Origin: Alcaligenaceae bacterium
Lineage (GTDB): Bacteria > Pseudomonadota > Gammaproteobacteria > Burkholderiales > Burkholderiaceae
Direction of reading: 5' to 3'
Assembly (NCBI GenBank): GCA_947372575.1
Contig: CANBUF010000021.1
Location: 1 to 12,585 of the forward strand
Length of the DNA: 12,585 bases
Shown: positions 1 through 5,947 of the stretch, one piece after another
Position numbering within the stretch: the stretch's first letter is position 1
Layout of the letters: each line of letters begins with the position of its first letter
Notes under the pieces: generated by a model
What the model saw: the letters and a program-made list of their open reading frames with translations, nothing else
Database searches by the model: none
Told to the model about the DNA's origin: nothing
Made by a program: the position numbers and the translations under genes

Positions 1-97
1 GTTTTAGACATGCTTTAGCGTTAGGACAGCCAAAGTTTGCCTGATTTCTTTAAAACCAAGAAGTAACTTTTTATTCTATCTATATATTATTTAGTTG

Positions 98-847
98 TTA
101 AGCAGTTGGGTTATTTAAGAGTTGTTGAATCGCCAGGCTGAGTCCCTGATTTGGTTTGACGGGAGGGGGCGCAAAGCTGCCACGCCTGGCTGCTGATGGC
201 TTGAGGGCAATCAGTGATTCTGCATGTCTGACCGCACTGGATACTCCATCTACAAGAGGCACTGGAATGTTGTCTGCCAGCGTGCGGGCCAATCCCGCCA
301 GGGGAGCCCCCGCGATGATCAGCACATCAGCGCCATCCTGCTCAATGGCCTGTGTACATAATAGTTGCAGTGCATGGGCGTGATCCTGCTGAATCGAACC
401 GATATTATGTACGTGCTGATCAAGGGTCCTGATGCTGGCCAGGCGGTCAAGCAAACCATTGGCCTGAACGGTCTCTCTGTACCAGGCAGATATGCGCTGC
501 GAGATCGCAATAATTGAAAAGCGCTGTCCTAGCATGCACGCACTCATTAAGGCAGACTCGGTGAGCCCAAGCACAGGTATGCCGAGGACTTCGCGCAGTG
601 CAAGCAAGCCAGGGTCACCAAACGCGGCAACGATGACTGCATCAAAATCCCGAGCATGCCGTGCGGCGAGCTCCGCCGTAGCATAGGCGCCCAGCATGGC
701 TTCAAACCTTGTCTCGATGTAGGCGACCCCCCGCTCTGCAGTGAGTGCCGTGATCTCGGTGCCAGGGCTAGCCGTGCGACGCGCTTCTGTTGCGATGAGC
801 TGAGTGACGCTCTCAGAAATATTTGGATTAATAATCAGGAGTTTCAT
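98..847 (-). CDS. Asp/Glu/hydantoin racemase family protein lacking both catalytic cysteines
   Basis: A 249-residue cytosolic protein with the hydantoin-racemase layout: N-terminal NPN motif (residues 8-10), central FGDPGL (76-81), a second domain with DGADVLIIAG (171-180), and VPLVDGVSSAVRHAESL near the end. Typical members interconvert D and L forms of 5-substituted hydantoins or allantoin using two cysteines, one just before FGDPGL and one in a GCAG motif. Here the first position is Ala75 (VAAFGDPGL) and the second aligns with Gly180 (AGAPLAG), so neither thiol is present and classical two-base racemisation is doubtful. The start overlaps the hydantoinase stop by 4 nt (ATGA), which implies translational coupling as the last gene of the operon. 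Family membership is firm. The activity is not; it may be a non-racemase isomerase or a binding protein. Confidence 0.85.
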   Translation of the reverse strand: MKLLIINPNISESVTQLIATEARRTASPGTEITALTAERGVAYIETRFEAMLGAYATAELAARHARDFDAVIVAAFGDPGLLALREVLGIPVLGLTESALMSACMLGQRFSIIAISQRISAWYRETVQANGLLDRLASIRTLDQHVHNIGSIQQDHAHALQLLCTQAIEQDGADVLIIAGAPLAGLARTLADNIPVPLVDGVSSAVRHAESLIALKPSAARRGSFAPPPVKPNQGLSLAIQQLLNNPTA

Positions 848-2262
848 TTTTTAGGTAGCAGGCTAGGCGCAGCGCATTGTAAAAAGCGGCCATGTCCAAG
901 ACGCGGCAGGAAGTTTTTACCATCCCATACGATTTCGCCTGCACTCAGTGTCATCGCGGGCCAGGCTTTTAACGCAATCCCTTCATAAGGTGTGTAGTCC
1001 GTCGCATGGTGCAGCATGGTGTTCTCAATCACAACATCGCGCTCATCCCAGATCACCAGATCAGCATCCGCACCGATAGCGATCGTGCCTTTGCGCGGGT
1101 GTAGTCCGTAGGCCTTGGCTGCGTTGGTCGAGGTGAGCTCAACGAATTTATTGACTGTAATGCGCCCCTTCAAAACGCCTTCTGAATAGAGCAGTGGCAT
1201 ACGCGTTTCGAGCCCAGGGATACCGTTGGGAATATAACGAAACGGCATTTCTTCGCCGTCCGGATGCTTGCCCTCTGTACCTTCATAATTAAACGGGGCA
1301 TGATCAGAAGAAAACACGGTAAAGAGACCTTCAGCCAAGGCACTCCAGATCACTTCCTGATTGCCCTTGTCGCGAGGTGGCGGGCTACAGACGCATTTCG
1401 CACCCAGGTAGCTATTGTCTTGCCCCATGTCCTCTGCTGATAAAAAAAGGTATTGCGGGCAGGTTTCGGCAAAGATGTTCAGCCCCAGTCCGCGGGCCCA
1501 GCGAATCTGTTCAACCGCCTCACGTCCCGAAACGTGGACAATCAGAATCGGCACATCGACTAGCTCCGACAAGGCAATTGCGCGGTGCGTGGCTTCGCGC
1601 TCCACGAGCATTGGCCGTGAGTGACCATGAAAGCGGGGCGCTGTGTTGCCCGCAGCTTCCAGACGTTTGGTGAGCCATTCAATGCAATCGGCATTTTCGG
1701 CGTGCACCATCACGAGTGCACGATTTTGTTTGGCTGTTTCGAGTACGTCCAGGATTTGGCCATCGTCGAGCTTGAGGTCGTCATAGGTCATATATATCTT
1801 GAACGACGAATAGCCTTCGGCAATCAGTTTGGGTAATTCACGTGACAAGACATCCGGAGTCGGGTCACTAACGATCAGGTGAAAAGCATAATCCACATGC
1901 GCGCGACCTTGTGCACGCCGATGGTAGTCATCCACAGCCTCTTGTAAGGAGTGCCCTTTGACCTGTACCGCAAAGGGGATCACGGTGGTGGTACCCCCGC
2001 AGGCTGCAGCGCGCGTGCCCGTGTCAAAGTTATCGGCCATGCGCAGTGGAGCAGGCATCGGTTGGTCAAGATGGCAGTGACCATCCACTCCGCCAGGTGT
2101 TACGGTGCGGCCAGCCGCATCGATCTCTTTTTTACCGGGAGCAATGTTGCGACCAAGTTGCTCGATGACACCATCACGGATACCAATATCTGACAGGAAC
2201 GAGTCAGAAGCCGTGGCAACCATCGCACGGCGAATCACCAGATCAAATTGTGGCTCAGACAT
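844..2262 (-). CDS. hydA: D-hydantoinase / dihydropyrimidinase (cyclic amidohydrolase)
   Basis: A 472-residue cytosolic amidohydrolase that hydrolytically opens cyclic ureides or imides (hydantoins, dihydropyrimidines) to N-carbamoyl acids using a binuclear metal centre. Visible ligands are His62 and His64 (GVDGHCHLDQP), the probable carboxylated Lys155 (SSFKIYMTY), His187 (VMVHAEN), His243 (LIVHVSG) and Asp320 (FSSDHAP). Likely substrate-backbone contacts are Tyr160, Ser293 (CSPPPRD) and Asn346 (IPNGIPG). The HCHLDQ metal motif and the C-terminal GRFLQC tail differ from the textbook HTHLDMP hydantoinases and point to a separate clade. I chose the start at 2262 because MSEPQFDL begins the conserved N-terminal strand, is preceded by a GAGAGG ribosome-binding site, and lies 1 nt after the upstream stop. 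A longer open frame to 2412 is only overlap with that neighbour. Exact substrate unknown. Confidence 0.92.
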   Translation of the reverse strand: MSEPQFDLVIRRAMVATASDSFLSDIGIRDGVIEQLGRNIAPGKKEIDAAGRTVTPGGVDGHCHLDQPMPAPLRMADNFDTGTRAAACGGTTTVIPFAVQVKGHSLQEAVDDYHRRAQGRAHVDYAFHLIVSDPTPDVLSRELPKLIAEGYSSFKIYMTYDDLKLDDGQILDVLETAKQNRALVMVHAENADCIEWLTKRLEAAGNTAPRFHGHSRPMLVEREATHRAIALSELVDVPILIVHVSGREAVEQIRWARGLGLNIFAETCPQYLFLSAEDMGQDNSYLGAKCVCSPPPRDKGNQEVIWSALAEGLFTVFSSDHAPFNYEGTEGKHPDGEEMPFRYIPNGIPGLETRMPLLYSEGVLKGRITVNKFVELTSTNAAKAYGLHPRKGTIAIGADADLVIWDERDVVIENTMLHHATDYTPYEGIALKAWPAMTLSAGEIVWDGKNFLPRLGHGRFLQCAAPSLLPKK

Positions 2263-2263
2263 T

Positions 2264-3004
2264 TCAAACAACCTCTCTAAATAGACTGCCCCAGCCCTGG
2301 ATACGGCGGGTATCGATATTGCATTGCTTGAGCGCTTTCCACGTGACGGTCGCAATCGTGTCATAGACCGGGATGCCGAGCTCGGCTTCGATCTCTTCGG
2401 CCAGGGGCGCACCGGCCAGATTTGTGCAATAAATTGCTATTGCTTCAGGCTTGCCTTTCGCAACCTGTCGGCACATATCCCGCAATTGATCCGCGCTGAC
2501 CTCGGAAAAGCTGAAGTTATCCCTGATACCCAGGTGTGCTTCGCCCGCAGACTCAATCCCGATATGGGCATAGTTATCGATAATTTTTTGTTGAACATCT
2601 TCGGTGTAGGGCGATACGATGCCTAGTCGTCTCACGCCAGTCAAACTCAGTATTTCATTGAGCGCAAGCACCGAGGTACACGCCTGGATTCCCGTGTGAG
2701 CAGTAATCCTGTTGCACAGATCTTCGTCTGCCTCAAAGCCACGCCAGCCTGCCGCGGTGCCACTCCAGCCAATGCTCTGGACTCGCGCGTGTGAGAGCAA
2801 TTCTGCGCCTTTGAGAATCTCTGTCGGATCGAATTGCGCCAGCGCATCTTCTGTTAACGCGATTTCTGTCACCTTGAATCTGCCAAAATGAACGCTTGCC
2901 TCGGGTATGCCCTCGATCATTCTGGTTGTTACGGGTTCGAGAATGGTGTTGGACGAGGGCGTGAGCATCCCAAGAAGGGTGCGGGGGGGGATTGAAGTTG
3001 ACAT
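2264..3004 (-). CDS. Maleate isomerase / arylmalonate decarboxylase-like Asp/Glu racemase superfamily enzyme
   Basis: A 246-residue cytosolic protein. The N-terminal GMLTPSSNTILEP (12-24) is typical of maleate cis-trans isomerases, and the overall fold signature is that of the Asp/Glu racemase superfamily. The second-domain catalytic cysteine is present (Cys193, AIYCTNLAGAP), with Tyr133 and a C-terminal GWGSLF. The first-domain position that carries Cys in maleate isomerases and racemases is Gly82 in WSGTAAGW. That pattern (Gly-Thr first, single Cys second) is the one known for arylmalonate decarboxylase, where the one Cys delivers the proton. Isomerisation through a covalent first-Cys intermediate is therefore unlikely. 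The gene sits between the importer ATPase (29-nt gap) and the hydantoinase (1-nt gap), so it should act on the imported compound or its ring-opened product. An 8-C run falls in codons 5-8. The exact reaction is inferred only. Confidence 0.85.
   Translation of the reverse strand: MSTSIPPRTLLGMLTPSSNTILEPVTTRMIEGIPEASVHFGRFKVTEIALTEDALAQFDPTEILKGAELLSHARVQSIGWSGTAAGWRGFEADEDLCNRITAHTGIQACTSVLALNEILSLTGVRRLGIVSPYTEDVQQKIIDNYAHIGIESAGEAHLGIRDNFSFSEVSADQLRDMCRQVAKGKPEAIAIYCTNLAGAPLAEEIEAELGIPVYDTIATVTWKALKQCNIDTRRIQGWGSLFREVV
2983..2990 (-). repeat. C8 homopolymer near the 5' end of the racemase-superfamily gene
   Basis: Eight consecutive G on the plus strand, read as C8 in the coding strand across codons 5 to 8 (Ile-Pro-Pro-Arg) of the gene starting at 3004. 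A one-base slip here would abolish the product almost at the start. Whether the tract actually varies cannot be seen from one sequence. Confidence 0.9.
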
Positions 3005-3033
3005 AAATGCTTTGCGTGTTTTTTCAGTAATTT

Positions 3034-3813
3034 TTAGTGTTGCTCAAGGCGCGCAAGCTGGGACTCTTCGCGAATCAGTTCGAGTACATGTCTTTTAATG
3101 ACATTGAATTCGTTAGAGGTGATGTCGCGCGGTCGTTCGAGATCAATGATGATTCGCTCACGTATCTTGCCTGGCCGATGCGTCATGACCACGACTTGTG
3201 TGCCCAGAATCAGTGCTTCATCGACACTGTGCGTGACAAACACAATCGTGCTGTTGTAGCGCTGCCAGATCGTCACGAGCTCTTCTTGCATGTCGAGCTT
3301 GGTCTGAGCATCGAGCGCGGCAAACGGCTCATCCATCAAAATGACCGCAGGGTTCTGTAACAGCGCACGCGCAATGCCAACACGCTGTGCCATGCCACCC
3401 GATAGCTCACCTGGCAAATGGTTTTCAAACCCTGTCAGTTTGACCGCATCAATAAAAGGCTGGGCGGCTTCGCGACGACTTTTTTTATTTAAACCCTGCA
3501 ACTTCAGGGCAAACGCCACATTGTCCCAGACTGGGAGCCAGGGCATCAGGTTGGGTTGCTGAAACACCATGCCACGATCCGCACCCGGTCCCTTGATGGG
3601 CTTGTCATCCACGCGCACATCGCCTGAGGTGGGTGTTTCAAACCCGGCAATCATGTTGAGCAAGGTTGATTTGCCGCAGCCGCTTGGGCCGAGCAGACAG
3701 ACAAGCTCCTTTTTTTCGACTGAAAGTGAGACGTGATCAATCGCCAGCATGTCAGTACCACGCTGAGGATCTTTAAAAACTTTGACGATATTGCTGAGTT
3801 CGATAAATGACAT
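3034..3813 (-). CDS. ABC transporter ATP-binding protein, nitrate/sulfonate/taurine type (SsuB/TauB-like)
   Basis: A 259-residue cytoplasmic ATPase that powers the adjacent permease and periplasmic receptor. It is complete: Walker A GPSGCGKST (42-50), Q-loop around FQQPNLMPW (84-92), signature LSGGM (137-141), Walker B VILMDEP (157-163), D-loop ALDAQ, and switch His195 (VFVTHSVDEA). The PNLMPWLPVWDNV stretch after the Q-loop is characteristic of the taurine/sulfonate/nitrate/pyrimidine-precursor importer family. It lies 6 nt after the permease gene and 29 nt before the racemase-superfamily gene. The substrate cannot be read from the ATPase; the operon suggests a cyclic ureide, imide or similar nitrogen compound. 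Confidence 0.93.
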   Translation of the reverse strand: MSFIELSNIVKVFKDPQRGTDMLAIDHVSLSVEKKELVCLLGPSGCGKSTLLNMIAGFETPTSGDVRVDDKPIKGPGADRGMVFQQPNLMPWLPVWDNVAFALKLQGLNKKSRREAAQPFIDAVKLTGFENHLPGELSGGMAQRVGIARALLQNPAVILMDEPFAALDAQTKLDMQEELVTIWQRYNSTIVFVTHSVDEALILGTQVVVMTHRPGKIRERIIIDLERPRDITSNEFNVIKRHVLELIREESQLARLEQH

Positions 3814-3819
3814 GTTTTC

Positions 3820-4638
3820 TTATGCTCTGGAGCCTTGGACTGTGCCGGCATGCTGCCAGCGAAGCAGACGATGCATGAGTGTCTTGATCAGCCAGTCTGT
3901 GAGGTAGCCAAGTAAGCCGATGCTAATCATGCTCGCAATGACCAGGTCATAGCGCAGGAAATAATAGGAATCCCACAGGGCATAACCCAGACCGCTTTTG
4001 ACGGCGACCATTTCTGCGGTGACCGTCAGCATCCAGGCACTACCGACCCCGATTCTGAGTCCCGCAAAAATACTTGGCATGGCTGCGGGCAGCACGACGA
4101 ACCGCAGTAACTGGCTTTCGCGGGCGCCCGCCATTGCTGCTGCTCGCAAGAGATCGCGGTTGACCGTTTTGACGCCATGAATCGTGTTCATCAGAATTGG
4201 AAAAAAAGCGCCAAGAAAGACCAGGAAAATCGCTGGCTTGTTGGCAATGCCAAACCAGATGATGGCTAGGGGAATCCACGAGACAGGTGGAATGGGCCGC
4301 AACATCTGTATGGTGGGCTCGATGGTTTTCTCTACCCAGCGCCACCAGCCAATCGCCACGCCCATCGATATGCCAAGCACACTGGCGATACTGTAGCCTG
4401 CGAAGACGCGCGTGCTGCTTGCCAGCGCATCACTAAACCACCTACCTGAAATGTCTTGGGCCGACTCGTCAAAGCCGAACATCCAGTCACCCCAGGTCAT
4501 GAATACACGCGAGGGTGCTGGGAGCAGGGCGGGTGGCAGATAGCCGATCCTGGCCAGAAACTCCCAGGTCAGTAAAAGCAACACCGGGACGGCAAACCGC
4601 CCCTTTTGTCGCCAGGCATGGACAAGCAGCTTGCTCAT
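3820..4638 (-). CDS. ABC transporter permease, SsuC/TauC-like
   Basis: A 272-residue inner-membrane protein of the binding-protein-dependent transport permease family. An N-terminal hydrophobic helix (about residues 15-31) is followed by LLPAPSRVF, typical of the TauC/SsuC group. Several further membrane segments follow (about 77-97, 122-151, 190-215 and 232-252). The EAA loop that docks the ATPase is AAAMAGARESQLLRFVVLP (166-184) followed by MPSI; its usual leading Glu is Ala. The stop lies 6 nt before the ATPase start and its start 3 nt after the receptor stop, so the three importer genes are co-transcribed. It probably homodimerises, since a single permease gene is present. Confidence 0.93.
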   Translation of the reverse strand: MSKLLVHAWRQKGRFAVPVLLLLTWEFLARIGYLPPALLPAPSRVFMTWGDWMFGFDESAQDISGRWFSDALASSTRVFAGYSIASVLGISMGVAIGWWRWVEKTIEPTIQMLRPIPPVSWIPLAIIWFGIANKPAIFLVFLGAFFPILMNTIHGVKTVNRDLLRAAAMAGARESQLLRFVVLPAAMPSIFAGLRIGVGSAWMLTVTAEMVAVKSGLGYALWDSYYFLRYDLVIASMISIGLLGYLTDWLIKTLMHRLLRWQHAGTVQGSRA

Positions 4639-4641
4639 GGA

Positions 4642-5676
4642 TTAATAGCCCAGTTCTTTAGGTGACTTGCCTGTCGCGGCAGTCAAGAAGGTGTAATTCA
4701 TATTTTTGTCGATATCTGCAGTCACATCGCGCGAGATGTACTTCAGGTCACGCATCATGTCGGCAATCGCGAGGGTCGCCGCGCGGTACATGTTGTAGTC
4801 GGGGTATGCGTTTTTCAGAGCTTCGGTTGCGATCGTGCGATCAAGGCCCGTGCCTTTCACAATGCTGTCCACCCAGGCTTGTTTGTCTTTGTTCAATGCG
4901 TCGACCAGCAGTACCACTGCAGCAACCGTCTGTTTGACGGCCTCTGGTTTTTCCTTGATGACATCGGAGCGTGTCACAATCAAATTGGTGAGCTTGCCTG
5001 CGGCCTGGTCATAGGGGAAATTAAAATGCTTGCCCACGCCGTTGAGACGAATTTGTGAGGCAAAAGGCTCAACCGTGCCGATCAGCTCAACTTCATTGCG
5101 CTGCAACGCCGCCTGGTGATCCGCAGGATTCGGAATGTTGACAAACTGGACGTCCTTAGTTGGGTTAATGCCGTTTTTGAGCATTTCGCCGCGCATATGC
5201 AAATCTTGTGCATTGCCTCGTGATGCAGCGATGCGGAACGGTTTGCCTTGCACTTTATAATCAGCGATCATTTTTTTAAGTGCGACCCAGTCGTCGGCCT
5301 CAAGAACCATATCCTTGTTCACCAGTAACTCCGAGCCGCCGTTGACCTGACCTGATATCGCAACCAGGTCCATGCCTTTGTCCAGACCCGTCACAAAATG
5401 CAGGTAAGTCACTTGAGCAATATCCACGCTCTTGGAAACCAGGGCTGTCAACGCATCATTGCCAGACGTGAAATTGATTGCCTCAATGTCAACACCTTTT
5501 GCCAACGCGGGAACCATTGACATGGAAAGACAATGCGCACATTTTGCATACGCCATTTTAATTTGGGGGTTGGCTTGTGCGCTGGCTTCAATCGGTGCAA
5601 GCCACACACTGGAAAGGGTCAATATTGCAAACAATCCTGTCAGTAATTTTGAACGAGTTGCAAGTCGATGCGTCAT
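4642..5676 (-). CDS. ABC transporter periplasmic substrate-binding protein (NMT1/THI5, SsuA/TauA-like)
   Basis: A 344-residue exported receptor for the SsuBC-like importer. The signal peptide spans residues 1-33: Arg/Lys n-region, hydrophobic core LLTGLFAILTLSSVWLA, and a likely cut after ASA before QANP. The mature protein has the two-lobe NMT1/TauA pattern, with VDIAQVTYLHFVTGLDKG, then GKPFRIAASRGNAQDLHMRG and later ELIGTVEPFASQIRL. Unusually, the first strand carries a CxxC (Cys46, Cys49, YAKCAHCLSM) close to where these receptors usually contact ligand. The start is supported by a GGAG ribosome-binding site 6 nt upstream and by the sigma-54 promoter placed for a leader of about 29 nt. 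It is the first gene of the operon; its ligand is probably the substrate of the downstream hydantoinase (inference). Confidence 0.9.
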   Translation of the reverse strand: MTHRLATRSKLLTGLFAILTLSSVWLAPIEASAQANPQIKMAYAKCAHCLSMSMVPALAKGVDIEAINFTSGNDALTALVSKSVDIAQVTYLHFVTGLDKGMDLVAISGQVNGGSELLVNKDMVLEADDWVALKKMIADYKVQGKPFRIAASRGNAQDLHMRGEMLKNGINPTKDVQFVNIPNPADHQAALQRNEVELIGTVEPFASQIRLNGVGKHFNFPYDQAAGKLTNLIVTRSDVIKEKPEAVKQTVAAVVLLVDALNKDKQAWVDSIVKGTGLDRTIATEALKNAYPDYNMYRAATLAIADMMRDLKYISRDVTADIDKNMNYTFLTAATGKSPKELGY

Positions 5677-5715
5677 GTAATGCTCCGGGTGATTAGGAAT
5701 ATTCCCAGAGACTGA

Positions 5716-5732
5716 AGCAATAACTGTGCCAT
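5716..5732 (-). promoter_or_regulatory. Sigma-54 (-24/-12) promoter of the importer-hydantoinase operon
   Basis: Read on the minus strand, the element is TGGCAC-AGTTA-TTGC followed by T. The consensus is TGGCACG-N4-TTGCW; only the G after TGGCAC differs. The invariant GG and GC are separated by exactly 10 nt. The predicted transcription start is near 5705, which gives a leader of about 29 nt carrying the GGAG ribosome-binding site and then the ATG at 5676. This geometry makes the match much more convincing than sequence alone. It implies dependence on RpoN plus an enhancer-binding activator, often a nitrogen-limitation or substrate-sensing regulator. Confidence 0.82.
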
Positions 5733-5753
5733 TTGATTTCAGATTGATTCATT

Positions 5754-5776
5754 CATGGATTGGTCAATCAGCCATG
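5754..5776. promoter_or_regulatory. Nested inverted repeat, possible operator
   Basis: Outer arms CATGG (5754-5758) and CCATG (5772-5776) enclose an inner palindrome ATTG-GT-CAAT (5759-5768). A third pair, TGATT (5745-5749) and AATCA (5766-5770), overlaps them. The site sits about 50-70 bp upstream of the predicted sigma-54 start, between the promoter and the more distal repeats, so it could bind a regulator or a DNA-bending protein. No protein can be assigned. Confidence 0.4.
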
Positions 5777-5797
5777 AGGCCCTCAAAATGTTTCCAA

Positions 5798-5816
5798 CAC
5801 AAGCTTGATGCATGTG
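5798..5816. promoter_or_regulatory. Upstream activator-site candidate, copy 1
   Basis: CACAAGCTTGATGCATGTG, a 19-bp element whose ends form the dyad CACA-N11-TGTG. It matches the element at 5833-5851 at 12 of 19 positions, including CAC-x-AGCTT and the terminal GTG. It lies roughly 95-110 bp upstream of the predicted sigma-54 start, a usual position for enhancer-binding-protein sites. Confidence 0.45.
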
Positions 5817-5832
5817 AATCAGAGTTCAATGA

Positions 5833-5851
5833 CACTAGCTTTGCGTCAGTG
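5833..5851. promoter_or_regulatory. Upstream activator-site candidate, copy 2
   Basis: CACTAGCTTTGCGTCAGTG, related to the element at 5798-5816 and starting 35 bp from it. With flanking bases it forms the perfect dyad ACACT-N11-AGTGT (5832-5852), which also satisfies the LysR-type T-N11-A pattern. It lies about 130-145 bp upstream of the predicted sigma-54 start. The family of the binding protein is unknown. Confidence 0.45.
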
Positions 5852-5863
5852 TGGGGCGCCCGA

Positions 5864-5879
5864 GCGCACCTTGCGCACC
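5864..5879. repeat. GCGCACC direct repeat
   Basis: Two identical heptamers GCGCACC (5864-5870 and 5873-5879) separated by TT. The second runs into CAAAATAATGC and resembles one good half of an NtrC-type TGCACC-N5-GGTGCA site, but the other half is poor. It may be part of the activator-binding region. Confidence 0.35.
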
Positions 5880-5900
5880 AAAATAATGCTTGAAAGTTTG

Positions 5901-5921
5901 AGCACGACTGATTGTGGTGCT
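5901..5921. repeat. AGCAC-N11-GTGCT inverted repeat downstream of trxC
   Basis: Perfect 5-bp arms AGCAC (5901-5905) and GTGCT (5917-5921), with 11 nt between them. On the trxC-sense strand it would be a weak hairpin with a long loop and no U-tract, so it is not a convincing terminator. Its N11 spacing resembles the neighbouring dyad at 5832-5852, so it may be another regulator site. Confidence 0.3.
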
Positions 5922-5947
5922 GTGAACGATCAAGCCATGCACAACAT

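Noticed and set aside
1..97. Intrinsic terminator for the minus-strand operon after the racemase-like gene.
   Set aside because: The stretch is AT-rich with only a weak TTCTT/AAGAA pairing and no stable GC stem plus U-tract; the operon may end further left.
2263..2412. Fifty-codon N-terminal extension of the hydantoinase.
   Set aside because: It would overlap the upstream gene by about 150 nt, has no family resemblance, and a good ribosome-binding site precedes the Met at 2262.
5739..5813. Possible 24-codon small gene on the minus strand upstream of the importer operon.
   Set aside because: It has no ribosome-binding site and coincides with the promoter and dyads; the sigma-54 start would lie downstream of it.
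5855..5879. GC-rich hairpin downstream of trxC as a terminator.
   Set aside because: A 6-of-7-bp stem can form, but no T-run follows on the trxC strand.
5873..5890. NtrC-type binding site (TGCACC-N5-GGTGCA).
   Set aside because: Only one half (CGCACC) matches well; the other half AATGCT fits poorly, so I do not call a full site.
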